NCBI RefSeq assembly: GCF_020564935.1
Contig: NZ_JAJCXB010000017.1
Coordinates: 1-64,000, forward strand
DNA length: 64,000 bases
Direction of reading: 5' to 3'
From: Streptomyces pinistramenti
Lineage (GTDB): Bacteria; Actinomycetota; Actinomycetes; Streptomycetales; Streptomycetaceae
Position numbers and translations under genes: made by a program. This document shows, one piece after another, positions 1 through 8,347 of the stretch; positions within the stretch are counted from its first letter, which is position 1; each line of letters starts with the position of its first letter. Below the pieces are notes generated by a model. It saw nothing but the letters and a program-made list of their open reading frames with translations. It did no database searches and was not told where the DNA came from.

Positions 1-1
1 G

Positions 2-712
2 AGGGGGGGCTGGGGGGACGGCGACGACTCGTCGGACATCTCCGACCGGTACGTCGGCACCTGGACGGGCGAAGTGCTGCGGGACGGCACCCCCACGGGC
101 CAGCAGCGCCGCTTCGTGATCTCGCACGGCAAGGTCGGCGAGGTCGTCGCGAACAGCACCAGCCTGGGCCGGACGTACGAGTGCCGGAGCGACGCCAAGC
201 TGGTGTCGGTGACGGACGGGGACGGCCGGGAGCGGCTGCGCCTGGACACCAAGGTGGTCAAGTCCCTCCCGGCGGGCCGCTGCGCCGCGCTCGGCGAGCA
301 CACCCTGCGCCCCGGCCCCCGCGGCACCCTGGAATGGGCGGCGGCCGGCCGCACCGCGACGCTGCACCGCTCCACCCGTGCGGCCGAGACCGTCCCTGAC
401 GGCTATCCCGGCACCTGGCAGTGGCAGGCCGACGACGGTCTGCAGAGCCAGCGGCTGACGGTCAAGCGGGCGCCGGTCGGCAGCAGCATCCTCACCCTCG
501 TCACCGAGGGCGGGAGCGGCCGCTGCACCGCACACGCCGACCTCTACTCGGCCGACGGAAAGCTGACGGTCGGCCCGACGGTCGTCGACCGGCCCGCTCC
601 GGACTGCCGCCCGAGCGGCACGTCCGTGCTCCGCCTCGACGGCGACGGCGGCCTGCGCCGCGAGTTCCCCGGCCGGGATCCGCGGCCGCGGACGTACTCC
701 CGGGCGGACTGA
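2..712 (+). CDS. C-terminal part of a two-repeat extracytoplasmic domain protein (5' end outside window)
   Basis: The reading frame is open from the first bases, so the true start lies upstream. The visible 236 residues contain two related modules, one beginning YVGTWTGE and one beginning YPGTWQWQ. Each has a GTW motif, a predicted beta-rich segment and cysteines, which looks like a duplicated small beta-domain. Similar GTWTG modules occur at the C-terminal, extracytoplasmic end of some Streptomyces serine/threonine kinases and in secreted proteins, but no kinase domain is visible here, so the parent protein cannot be named. The gene ends at TGA 710-712, just before a ParB-type palindrome and a strong hairpin, and is convergent with purA. 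Confidence 0.6.
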   Translation, partial: RGGWGDGDDSSDISDRYVGTWTGEVLRDGTPTGQQRRFVISHGKVGEVVANSTSLGRTYECRSDAKLVSVTDGDGRERLRLDTKVVKSLPAGRCAALGEHTLRPGPRGTLEWAAAGRTATLHRSTRAAETVPDGYPGTWQWQADDGLQSQRLTVKRAPVGSSILTLVTEGGSGRCTAHADLYSADGKLTVGPTVVDRPAPDCRPSGTSVLRLDGDGGLRREFPGRDPRPRTYSRAD

Positions 713-734
713 GACGTGTGGCGGCCCGCGCGAT

Positions 735-748
735 GTTCCACGTGAAAC
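735..748. promoter_or_regulatory. parS-like ParB binding site
   Basis: The 14-mer GTTCCACGTGAAAC differs at one position from the perfect palindrome GTTTCACGTGAAAC, the known parS consensus of Streptomyces and Bacillus ParB (Spo0J). It lies between two convergent genes, outside coding sequence, and the palindrome extends as ATG/CAT on both sides. ParB bound at parS helps condense and segregate the origin region. The function is inferred from sequence match only. Confidence 0.7.
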
Positions 749-749
749 A

Positions 750-788
750 TGACCCGGCCGGCGGACACGAGATCCGCCGGCCGGGTCA
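750..788. terminator. Bidirectional hairpin terminator
   Basis: Perfect 16-bp stem (750-765 with 773-788) around a 7-nt loop, placed between the stop codon of the upstream gene and that of convergent purA. There is no long T-tract, as is common for Streptomyces terminators. Confidence 0.7.
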
Positions 789-825
789 CCTGCTGTCCCC
801 GGGGAACGGGCCCCGGGACGTCACG

Positions 826-2112
826 TCAGGACAGGAACGAGTTGATCTCGATCGTCTCGTCGCGGCCGGGGCCGACGCCGATCGCGGAGATCGGCGCGCC
901 CGACATCTCTTCCAGCGCCTTGACGTACGCCTGCGCGTTCTTCGGCAGGTCGGAGAAGGACTTCGCCTTGGTGATGTCCTCGGACCAGCCCGGCAGCATC
1001 TCGTAGACCGGCTTCGCGTGGTGGAAGTCGCTCTGGCTGTAGGGCAGTTCCTCGACGCGCTTGCCGTCGATCTCGTAGGCCACGCAGACCGGGATCTGCT
1101 CCCAGCCGGTGAGCACGTCGAGCTTGGTGAGGAAGAAGTCGGTCAGGCCGTTGACGCGGGTCGCGTAGCGGGCGATGACCGCGTCGAACCAGCCGCAGCG
1201 CCGGTCGCGGCCGGTGGTGACACCACGCTCGCCGCCGATGGTGCGCAGCGCCTCGCCGTCCTTGTCGAACAGCTCGGTCGGGAACGGGCCCGCGCCGACC
1301 CGGGTGGTGTACGCCTTGAGGATGCCGATGACGCGGTTGATCTTCGTCGGTCCGACACCGGCGCCGGTGCAGGCGCCGCCCGCGGTCGGGTTCGAGGACG
1401 TGACGAAGGGGTACGTGCCGTGGTCGACATCCAGGAGCGTGCCCTGGCCGCCCTCGAAGAGGACGACCTTGCCGTCGTCGATGGCGTTGTTCAGCAGCAG
1501 CGTGGTGTCGGCGACGAAGCCCTTGAGCTGGTCGGCGTAGCTGAGCATCTCCTCGACAACCTGCTCCGCGACGATCGCGCGGTGGTTGTAGAGCTTGGCC
1601 AGCACCTGGTTCTTGAAGTCGAGGGCCGCCTCGACCTTCTGGTGCAGGATCGACTCGTCGAAGAGGTCCTGCACGCGGATGCCGGTGCGGTTGATCTTGT
1701 CGGCGTAGGTCGGGCCGATGCCGCGGCCGGTGGTGCCGATCTTGCGCTTGCCGAGGAAGCGCTCCGTCACCTTGTCGACCGTGATGTTGTACGGCGTGAT
1801 CAGGTGAGCGTTACCGCTGATCAGCAGCTTGGACGTGTCGACGCCGCGCTCGTTGAGTCCGCTCAGCTCGGAGAGCAGGACCGCAGGGTCGACGACGACG
1901 CCGTTGCCGATGACCGGGGTGCACCCCGGCGAGAGGATTCCGGAAGGGAGAAGGTGCAGCGCGTACTTCTGGTCGCCAACGACAACCGTGTGGCCGGCGT
2001 TGTTGCCGCCCTGGTAGCGCACCACATAGTCAACGGACCCACCGAGCAGATCGGTGGCCTTTCCCTTGCCCTCATCACCCCACTGAGCACCGAGCAGCAC
2101 AAGTGCGGGCAC
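826..2112 (-). CDS. purA: Adenylosuccinate synthetase
   Basis: This enzyme joins IMP and aspartate with GTP hydrolysis to give adenylosuccinate, the first committed step of AMP synthesis in the cytoplasm. The 428-residue product starts at GTG 2112 ([18 protein letters not shown]). The phosphate-binding WGDEGKGK loop follows the start at once, and an AAGGGG ribosome site lies about 9 nt upstream. Other signatures include GGNNAGHTV near residue 38, GTTGRGIGP near 130 and [10 protein letters not shown] near 250. The length is normal for the family. A longer in-frame start at 2178 is unlikely because the extension has no conserved sequence. The gene is monocistronic, convergent with the partial gene on its left and divergent from the lipid-kinase-like gene. 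Confidence 0.97.
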   Translation of the reverse strand: MPALVLLGAQWGDEGKGKATDLLGGSVDYVVRYQGGNNAGHTVVVGDQKYALHLLPSGILSPGCTPVIGNGVVVDPAVLLSELSGLNERGVDTSKLLISGNAHLITPYNITVDKVTERFLGKRKIGTTGRGIGPTYADKINRTGIRVQDLFDESILHQKVEAALDFKNQVLAKLYNHRAIVAEQVVEEMLSYADQLKGFVADTTLLLNNAIDDGKVVLFEGGQGTLLDVDHGTYPFVTSSNPTAGGACTGAGVGPTKINRVIGILKAYTTRVGAGPFPTELFDKDGEALRTIGGERGVTTGRDRRCGWFDAVIARYATRVNGLTDFFLTKLDVLTGWEQIPVCVAYEIDGKRVEELPYSQSDFHHAKPVYEMLPGWSEDITKAKSFSDLPKNAQAYVKALEEMSGAPISAIGVGPGRDETIEINSFLS

Positions 2113-2226
2113 AGGCGTACACCCCTTCCGGGCGGGGCATGTCCAACGTGCGTGGATGGCGTGAGCATGCGGTCGCACGCGTACGTCATCACTGCAGCCG
2201 TCGAACCGGTGCCCCGGAATAGACGA

Positions 2227-2254
2227 AGCCCCTGGCGCAATAGCGCAAGGGGCT
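2227..2254. other. Hairpin in the purA upstream region
   Basis: A 12-bp stem with one mismatch (2227-2238 against 2243-2254) and a 4-nt loop lies in the 176-nt divergent intergenic region. It is too near both start regions to be an ordinary terminator. It may act in mRNA leader structure or protein binding. The function is not established. Confidence 0.4.
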
Positions 2255-2288
2255 CTTGCACCGAGATGCTACCTGAGGAAGGACCGAG

Positions 2289-3281
2289 GTGTCGGCGCAG
2301 CCTTCTGGGCACTCTTCATCGGACTCCGTCCGGGGGAACCCCCTGCTCGTGGTCATCGACCCCGCCGCCCGCAGCACGGACGGCGAGTCCGTACGCATCG
2401 CGAAGGACGTCCTGTGCGCGGGCGCGGGGGCGAAAATCTGCCTTCCCGACGGGCCGGAGGAGTTCGCCCGCGCGCTCTCCCGGCGCGGCCAGCGCCGCCC
2501 GGTGGTCATCGGCGACGACCTCGCGCTGCTGCGTGCCGTGCGGCTGCTGCACAAGGAACGTGAGCTGGCGCACGTCGCCGTGTCGGCGATCCCGGTCGGC
2601 GCGCCGGAGGCCGTCGCGCTGAGCCACGCGCTGGGCCTGCCGCCCGGCACCGTGGCCGCGGCGCGCGCGGTGCTGGACGGCGACGAGCGCACGCTCGACC
2701 TGCTCACGGACGACAGCGACGGCATCGTGCTGGGCGGGCTGCACCTGCCCTGTGGCGGCGGCGAACCCGGCCGCGCACACGGGGCGCAGGCTCCGGGGGC
2801 GGCCCGCACACCGGCCGGCGCGGACGGTTCCCCGCCTGCCGACGACGCGCACCACCCGTGGTGGGAGCCGGCCGCGCGTACCGCCCGTACGGCCCTGTCC
2901 CTGCTGGCGGTGCCGGCCGGGGGGCTGGGGGTCCGGCGTGCCCGCGTCCCGGCGCAGCGGCTGCGGATCGAGGCGGACGGCGTGGTGCTCGCCGACCTGG
3001 ACCGACCGGTGCGCCGGGTCTCCGTGGTGCCGGGCGGGCGGCAGGGTGTCGACGGCGTGCCGGACGGGCCGCGGCCCGTCGGTGGGTCCGCCGACGGGCT
3101 GGCCGAGGTCGTGGTGCACTGGCCCGGCTCCGACCGGCCGATCCGCGCCCGCGCGCAGGCCGTGACGGTGTCGGGCACCGACTTCCGCTACTTCGCTGAC
3201 GCGATGGCCGGCGGGCCGGTCAGGACCCGTACCTGGACGGTCCAGCCGGGGGCGTGGCGGCTGACCCTGCCCCGGCAGTGA
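2289..3281 (+). CDS. Diacylglycerol-kinase-like protein
   Basis: The 330-residue protein starts at GTG 2289, six bases after GAAGGA. The N-terminal segment LLVVIDPAARSTDGESVRIA resembles the first strand and loop of the diacylglycerol/NAD kinase fold (usual motif N-P-x-S-G). It is followed by PVVIGDDLALLRAVRLLH, which sits where the family has its GGDGT nucleotide loop. The canonical GGDG is therefore altered, so lipid kinase activity is uncertain. Residues 150-200 form a Gly/Ala/Pro-rich insert. The C-terminal half ends in a beta-rich region typical of the family's second domain. It is divergent from purA. A function in membrane lipid phosphorylation is inferred only. Confidence 0.6.
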   Translation: MSAQPSGHSSSDSVRGNPLLVVIDPAARSTDGESVRIAKDVLCAGAGAKICLPDGPEEFARALSRRGQRRPVVIGDDLALLRAVRLLHKERELAHVAVSAIPVGAPEAVALSHALGLPPGTVAAARAVLDGDERTLDLLTDDSDGIVLGGLHLPCGGGEPGRAHGAQAPGAARTPAGADGSPPADDAHHPWWEPAARTARTALSLLAVPAGGLGVRRARVPAQRLRIEADGVVLADLDRPVRRVSVVPGGRQGVDGVPDGPRPVGGSADGLAEVVVHWPGSDRPIRARAQAVTVSGTDFRYFADAMAGGPVRTRTWTVQPGAWRLTLPRQ

Positions 3282-3307
3282 CCGGCGGGCGGCCCGGCGG
3301 CTCGTGG

Positions 3308-3820
3308 TCAACCGGCCTGGTCGGCCCGCATCTGGTCGCGGTGCTCGCGCCAGCGTCCCAGCAGGCCGGGCATTTCCTCGTGCAGGAACTCGAAGAAGGC
3401 GAGGGTCTCGCGCATCCGGCGGCCCGCGGGGGAGTCCTCGCCGAGGCGGTCGACGCCTTCCCGCAGGGTGGTTTCCCAGCGGGTGACGACGCTGTCGCGG
3501 CGGGCCAGCGCCTCGTACCACTGGTCGCTGTGCACGCGGTAGCGGTCGCGGCGGGAGCCCGGCTCGCGCTCCCGGCTGACCATGTCGACCTGGGAGAGAG
3601 AGCGGATCGCGCCGGAGACGGCGGCGGGGCTGACCTGGAGGCGCTCGCCCAGCTCGGCGGAGGTCAGGACGCCGGAGTCGTCGGCCAGCAGGCAGGCGAA
3701 GACCCGGGCGGACATGCGCTGCATGCCTGCGTCGACCATCTGCGCCGCGAACCGCTCGACGAACGTCGAGACCGCCTCGTCGTCGCGCGTGCCCGCCTTC
3801 TGCTCTCGCTGCTCGGTCAT
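3308..3820 (-). CDS. GbsR/MarR-family transcriptional regulator
   Basis: A 170-residue winged-helix DNA-binding protein, counted from ATG 3820. The helix-turn-helix is seen around LTSAELGERLQVSPAAVSGA, followed by the basic wing REREPGSRRDRY and a helical C-terminal dimerisation region. Start 3820 (MTEQREQ) is preferred over GTG 3850 because GGGGAG lies upstream of it. Regulators of this type are commonly divergent from, and control, drug-export ABC transporters. Here the divergent neighbour is only a truncated ABC ATPase remnant at 3915, so the regulator seems to have lost its target. It may persist by autoregulation or by acting elsewhere. Confidence 0.85.
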   Translation of the reverse strand: MTEQREQKAGTRDDEAVSTFVERFAAQMVDAGMQRMSARVFACLLADDSGVLTSAELGERLQVSPAAVSGAIRSLSQVDMVSREREPGSRRDRYRVHSDQWYEALARRDSVVTRWETTLREGVDRLGEDSPAGRRMRETLAFFEFLHEEMPGLLGRWREHRDQMRADQAG

Positions 3821-3914
3821 TTCCGCATCATCTCCCCTGCTCAGAGCCACCTACCCCAACTTTATACGGTTTTTTATCTTCACAAATTCGTGAAGCACGC
3901 GTATCTTCAAAATC

Positions 3915-4004
3915 ATGACGCAGACAACCACCCCCGCTCCCGCGATCCGGGTCACCGGGCTCCGCAAGTCTTTCGGCCGCACCCACGCACTGGACGGCCT
4001 CGAC
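3915..4004 (+). pseudogene. Remnant of an ABC-transporter ATP-binding protein
   Basis: The frame starts MTQTTTPAPAIRVTGLRKSF and continues through GRTHALDGLD, an exact match to the first 30 or so residues expected of a DrrA/CcmA-type ATPase. The similarity then stops abruptly: no Walker A loop, signature motif or permease follows, and the frame runs into unrelated sequence before the response regulator at 4176. This indicates a deletion that removed nearly the whole transporter operon. The start and the divergent arrangement with the GbsR/MarR-type gene are still intact. Confidence 0.75.
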
Positions 4005-4175
4005 CCGACGCGGGAAGGCGGAACGCTCGCCGACGCGGCCCGGAGGCGGGCGCACCGCCCCGGCATCAAAGTTGTCCACAGGCTGTGGATGAGAACCGCC
4101 ACGCCCGCACGGGCCGGGACGGGATCCAGAGGGCGGGGTTCCGGCCCGCCCCCAGGGCCAGAGCCTGCCCCCCAC

Positions 4176-4832
4176 TCACCCCCCGGGCGTCACCAACCGT
4201 GCCTCGTAGGCGAAGACCGCTGCCTGGGTGCGGTCGCGCAGGCCGAGTTTCACGAGTATGCGGCTGACGTGGGTCTTCACCGTCGATTCGGCGACGACCA
4301 GATGCTCGGCGATCTCGCCGTTCGACAGGCCCTGGGCGACCAGGACCAGGACCTCCGTCTCACGCTCCGTCAGATCGCCGATGCGTTCCTGGGCGGGCGC
4401 ACGGGGTGTGCCCAGCCGGGAGAACTCCGAGATCAGCCGCTTGGTCACGGTGGGGGCGAGCAGCGCCTCGCCGGAGGCGACGATGCGGACGCCCTCGGCG
4501 AGCTGCCCGGCGGACGCGTCCTTGAGCAGGAAGCCGCTCGCGCCGGACCTGAGCGCCTGGTAGACGTACTCGTCCAGGTCGAAGGTGGTCAGCACCAGCA
4601 CCTTGGCGTCCGCGTCGGCGGCGACGATCTCGCGGGTCGCCTCCAGGCCGTTCATCTCCGGCATCCGGATGTCCATCAGGACCACGTCGGGACGCAGCTC
4701 CGCGACCTTCGAGACCGCCTGCCGGCCGTCGACCGCCTCGCCGATCACCTCGATGTCCGGCATGGCGTTGAGCAGAACGGAGAAGCCCTCGCGGACCATC
4801 ACCTGGTCGTCGACGATCAGTACCCGGATCAT
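4176..4832 (-). CDS. NarL/LuxR-type response regulator
   Basis: A 218-residue two-domain regulator. The receiver domain (1-120) shows the acidic pair at DDQ, the phospho-acceptor in DVVLMDIRMPEMNG, and the switch residues T (VLTTF) and K (LLKDA). A LuxR-type helix-turn-helix occupies about residues 150-205, with LTERETEVL and ESTVKTHVSRIL. The start codon overlaps the stop of the kinase gene by ATGA (4829-4832), so the two are translationally coupled and form one two-component system. The signal sensed and the targets are not evident. There is no obvious target operon alongside except the decayed ABC locus. Confidence 0.93.
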   Translation of the reverse strand: MIRVLIVDDQVMVREGFSVLLNAMPDIEVIGEAVDGRQAVSKVAELRPDVVLMDIRMPEMNGLEATREIVAADADAKVLVLTTFDLDEYVYQALRSGASGFLLKDASAGQLAEGVRIVASGEALLAPTVTKRLISEFSRLGTPRAPAQERIGDLTERETEVLVLVAQGLSNGEIAEHLVVAESTVKTHVSRILVKLGLRDRTQAAVFAYEARLVTPGG

Positions 4833-6169
4833 GCCGTTGCCTCCCCCGTCGCGGACACCGGAAGGTACGCCGCGACCTCGAAGCCGCCGTCCTCGGTGTG
4901 GTCGGCGGTCATCTCCCCGCCCAGCATCTGGACCCGTTCGCGCATCCCGAGCACACCATGGCCCGCCCCCGGTGACGGGGTGGCGAGCCGACTGGGCTTG
5001 CCGTTGACGATACGCAGCCCGATGCCGCCCAGCACATAGGAGATCTCCACCCGCGCCTCGGCGCCCGGCGAGTGCCGCAGTGCGTTGCTCAGCGCCTCCT
5101 GCACGATCCGGTACGCGGACAGCTCGACACCCTGCGGCAGTTGCCGGGTCGCGCCGGTGATCACCGCCTCGACGTTCAGGCCCGCGCCGCGGACGCTGTC
5201 CAGCAGCGATTCGAGGTGCGCCAGGGTCGGCTGCGGGGCCTCCGGGTCGCTCCCCACGAACGCGTCCGGGTCCTCGGAGCGCACCACGCCGAGGATCCGG
5301 CGCAGTTCGGTGAGCGCGGCGACCGCGTTCTCGCGGATGGTCGCGAACGAGGTGGCCAGCTCGGGCGGGGTGTGCTCGACGCGGTAGGGGGCGGCCTCGG
5401 CCTGGATGGCGATGACCGACATGTGGTGCGCGACGACGTCGTGGAGTTCGCGGGCGATGGTGGCGCGCTCTTCCAGGAGCGTGCGGCGGGAGCGTTCCTC
5501 GGCGGTGACCGTCTGCGTCTCGACGACCTGCCGACGTTCCTCACGCCAGGCGCGGACCGCGGCCGCCGATATCAGGACGACGGCGGAGAAGAACGCCATC
5601 GGCACCATGTTGCCGAGGCCCGCTTCGGACCCCACCGCGAAGACGCCCCCGGCGCCGAGGGTGACGCCCCACATCTCCAGGGCGAGCCGCGGCCGGGTGC
5701 GCAGCACGACCAGGGTCATCACCGCGAGGTGCGTGGTGAACGAGACGGCGGTCCACGACGAGCCGGAGCCGACGGCGTCGGCCAGCACGGCGATGCAGAG
5801 CGTGGCGAGCGACAGCCAGAAGGCGCCCACCGGACGGAACAGGGTGATCACGACCGGGAGCGCGACGAGCAGGCAGAAGCCGATGCCGAGGAGTGAGGAG
5901 AAGGTGCCGATGTCGACCGTCACGCTGAGCCCGAGCAGGAAGATCATCGCGGCGAAGAGGGTCACCGCGATGTGCGGAGCCCAGCGCACCTGCCGCCGCA
6001 GCCGCGCCGGCACCCACTGCCGCCAGCCCTTCACCCGGGCGTCGTCGAGCGGCAGCATCGGACGGAAGGCGAAGGCGTCGATGAACAGGTCCTGGCGCAG
6101 GCGGTGCAGCGCGCCGCGGACTATTCGGGCCTCGGAGCGCAGGCTGCCCTGCGTCTGGGTCTCGTTCAC
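4829..6169 (-). CDS. Two-component sensor histidine kinase (HisKA_3 type)
   Basis: The product of about 446 residues is assigned from GTG 6169 (VNETQTQG). The start is not certain: the frame extends further up, but that extension is low in conservation. After a soluble N-terminus, five or six hydrophobic segments (about residues 60-210) form the sensing membrane domain. The dimerisation box TIARELHDVVAHHMSVIAIQ contains the phospho-accepting histidine. A C-terminal HATPase has the N-box EALSNALRHSPG and a G-rich GHGVLGMRERV. It overlaps its response regulator gene by 4 nt. A DesK/NarX-like membrane-perturbation sensor is a reasonable guess, not shown by sequence. Confidence 0.9.
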   Translation of the reverse strand: MNETQTQGSLRSEARIVRGALHRLRQDLFIDAFAFRPMLPLDDARVKGWRQWVPARLRRQVRWAPHIAVTLFAAMIFLLGLSVTVDIGTFSSLLGIGFCLLVALPVVITLFRPVGAFWLSLATLCIAVLADAVGSGSSWTAVSFTTHLAVMTLVVLRTRPRLALEMWGVTLGAGGVFAVGSEAGLGNMVPMAFFSAVVLISAAAVRAWREERRQVVETQTVTAEERSRRTLLEERATIARELHDVVAHHMSVIAIQAEAAPYRVEHTPPELATSFATIRENAVAALTELRRILGVVRSEDPDAFVGSDPEAPQPTLAHLESLLDSVRGAGLNVEAVITGATRQLPQGVELSAYRIVQEALSNALRHSPGAEARVEISYVLGGIGLRIVNGKPSRLATPSPGAGHGVLGMRERVQMLGGEMTADHTEDGGFEVAAYLPVSATGEATA

Positions 6170-6296
6170 GTCCTCAACGGTAAGCAGCCGCCCGGCCGAA
6201 GGCGTCCTCACCAGTGGGGATCTGCCGGGGTCCGCCTCAAGTACTACGAGCCGGGCCCGGTTCCCGCGGAGTGCGGGGCGCGCCGGCCGCCCGCGG

Positions 6297-7136
6297 TCAG
6301 CCGGTGCGCGCGCCCGCGAGCAGCTCGCCGAGCAGGGTGCGGCAGGCGGGCGTGCCCGGGGTGACCGGGGCGTAGTGGCCCACCCCGGGCAGCTCGCGCA
6401 GCGTCGCCGCCTGGCGCCCCGCGGCGGCGGCGAAACGGCGGGACAGCTCCGGTGGCACCTCACCGTCGTCGGTGCCGTGCAGGATCGTCACGGGGACGCC
6501 GGCGGGCGGATGGCGCACCGGGTCGGCGGCGGCGATCCGTTCCGCGAGTCCGGGTTCGTCGCCGAGCAGCGCGGCGACCGCGTGGTCGCTCAGGCCGAGC
6601 CGGTGCGCGGCCGCGAGGTCGGCCACCGGCGCGACGGCGACGACCCGGCCGACGGCGCCGGGGCCGAGCCGGGCGGCGGTGAGCAGCGCGAGCTGGCCGC
6701 CCGCCGAATGCCCGACGAGCACCGGCCGGACACCAGCCGCCGCGCCCTCGGGCACCGCCCCGCCGGCCCCCGTCCCATCCGCCCCGGCCCCGTCCTCCAC
6801 GTCCCATACGGCCGCCGCCGAAGCCGCCACCGCGGCCGTCACATCGTCGAACGTGCGCGCCCCGCCGCCGCCCCCGCCCACCCTGCGGTACTCGGCGAGG
6901 GCGACCGGCAGCCCCTGTCCGGCCAGTTCGGCGGCGAGCGGCGAAAGGTGCCGCCGGTCGTAGGCGGCCCGCCAGAAACCGCCGTGCAGCAGCACGACCA
7001 GCGGCCCGCGCGCCGCACCGGCCGCGGGCGGGTACAGGTCGACGACCTGATCGGGATGCGGTCCGTACGCCACCGTACGGACCGGCGCCACCGGGGCGAG
7101 CCCCAGCAGCGCCGCCTCCTCGTCCGCGCCGCTCAC
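6297..7136 (-). CDS. Alpha/beta hydrolase, probable arylformamidase (kynurenine formamidase)
   Basis: A 279-residue alpha/beta hydrolase. The oxyanion motif HGGFWRAAYD (about residue 52) is shared with bacterial and eukaryotic arylformamidases and carboxylesterases. The nucleophile elbow is GHSAGG (about residue 145), the acid lies in HGTDDGEVP and the catalytic His in GVGHYAP. The start GTG 7136 overlaps the kynureninase stop by 4 nt (GTGA). The gene order dioxygenase, kynureninase, hydrolase makes hydrolysis of N-formylkynurenine to kynurenine the most likely reaction. The fold alone would not distinguish this from another small-ester hydrolase. Confidence 0.8.
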   Translation of the reverse strand: MSGADEEAALLGLAPVAPVRTVAYGPHPDQVVDLYPPAAGAARGPLVVLLHGGFWRAAYDRRHLSPLAAELAGQGLPVALAEYRRVGGGGGGARTFDDVTAAVAASAAAVWDVEDGAGADGTGAGGAVPEGAAAGVRPVLVGHSAGGQLALLTAARLGPGAVGRVVAVAPVADLAAAHRLGLSDHAVAALLGDEPGLAERIAAADPVRHPPAGVPVTILHGTDDGEVPPELSRRFAAAAGRQAATLRELPGVGHYAPVTPGTPACRTLLGELLAGARTG

Positions 7137-8347
7137 CCGGCGTCCTCCCCCGCATCCGGCCGCTCCCGCAGGACCTCGCCGAGCACCCGGGCGGCGCGTT
7201 CCACGTCCGCGAACGACGTGTAGAGCGGGGTGAATCCGAAGCGCAGCACGTCGGGGTGGCGGAAGTCGCCGACCACTCCGCGCCGGGTCAGCTCCGCCAT
7301 CACGCCGCCCGCGTCCGCGCATTCCAGGGACACCTGGCTGCCGCGCCGCCGGTGCTCGGAAGGCGTGCGGGAGCGGACCCGCCCGGCCGGTACGTACCCG
7401 GCGACGCAGTCGAGGAAGAAGTCGCTCAGGGCCAGGCTCTTGGCCCGTACGTCCTCGATGGCGACGCCGTCCCAGACGTCGAGCGCCGCTTCCAGCGCGA
7501 GCAGCGACAGGATGTCGGGGGTGCCGACCCGGCCGCGCGTGATGCCGTCGGCGGGGGCGTACTCCGGTTCCATCCCGAACGGTTCGGTGTGGGAGTTCCA
7601 GCCGGGCAGCGGCGAGTCGAACCGCTCCTGGAGGCTCTCGCGCACATACAGGTACGCGGGCGCACCGGGCCCGCCGTTCAGGTACTTGTACGTGCAGCCC
7701 ACGGCGAGGTCGACGCCGTGCGCGTCCAGGCCGACCGGCAGCGCCCCCGCGCTGTGGCAGAGGTCCCAGACCGCCAGCGCGCCCGCGGAGTGCAGGGCCG
7801 CCGTGATGCCGGGCAGGTCGTTGAGCCGGCCGGTGCGGAAGTCGACGTGGTTGACCAGCGCCAGCGCGGTCCGTTCGGTGACCTCGTCGGCGATCCGCGC
7901 GGGTTCCACCGGCCGCACCGCGAGGCCCGTCATCCGGGCCGCCGAGCGGGCGATGTAGCCATCGGTCGGGAAGGTCGTGGCGTCGACGAGGATCTCCGTG
8001 CAGCCGCGGCCCGCCATCCGTACCCCGGCGACCACCGCCTTGAAGACGTTGATGCTGGTGGAGTCGCCGACCACGACACGTCCTGGGGCGGCGCCGACGA
8101 GCGGCGCGATCCGGTCGCCGACCCGTTCCGGGGCGCTCCACCAGCCGCTCTCGGTCCAGGAGCGGATCCGCATCTCACCCCATTCGCGGGCGATGACGTC
8201 CGCCAGCCGGCCCGGCACCGTCCGCGGCAGCGCGCCGAGCGAGTTGCCGTCGAGGTAGACCGTGTCGTCGAGGAGGAACTGCTCACGGAGCGGGGCGAGC
8301 GGGTCGGCGGCATCGTGTGCCGCGGCCTGTGCGCGGTGATCAGACAT
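7133..8347 (-). CDS. kynU: Kynureninase
   Basis: A PLP enzyme that cleaves kynurenine to anthranilate and alanine. The 404-residue product starts at ATG 8347 (MSDHRAQAAA), inside the end of the dioxygenase gene (8-nt overlap). Diagnostic sequences are YLDGNSLGALPR near residue 32, GDSTSINVFK near 96, NHVDFRTGRL near 165 and the PLP-lysine region VGCTYKYLNGGPGAPAYLYV near 225. Family length is normal. It is the middle gene of a translationally coupled three-gene unit for tryptophan degradation. The anthranilate produced may be excreted, recycled to tryptophan, or used in secondary metabolism. Confidence 0.95.
   Translation of the reverse strand: MSDHRAQAAAHDAADPLAPLREQFLLDDTVYLDGNSLGALPRTVPGRLADVIAREWGEMRIRSWTESGWWSAPERVGDRIAPLVGAAPGRVVVGDSTSINVFKAVVAGVRMAGRGCTEILVDATTFPTDGYIARSAARMTGLAVRPVEPARIADEVTERTALALVNHVDFRTGRLNDLPGITAALHSAGALAVWDLCHSAGALPVGLDAHGVDLAVGCTYKYLNGGPGAPAYLYVRESLQERFDSPLPGWNSHTEPFGMEPEYAPADGITRGRVGTPDILSLLALEAALDVWDGVAIEDVRAKSLALSDFFLDCVAGYVPAGRVRSRTPSEHRRRGSQVSLECADAGGVMAELTRRGVVGDFRHPDVLRFGFTPLYTSFADVERAARVLGEVLRERPDAGEDAG

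Noticed and set aside
6452..7155. Several Arg/Pro-rich frames overlapping the hydrolase and kynureninase genes
   Set aside because: Compositional shadows of the GC-rich coding sequence with no conserved domain.
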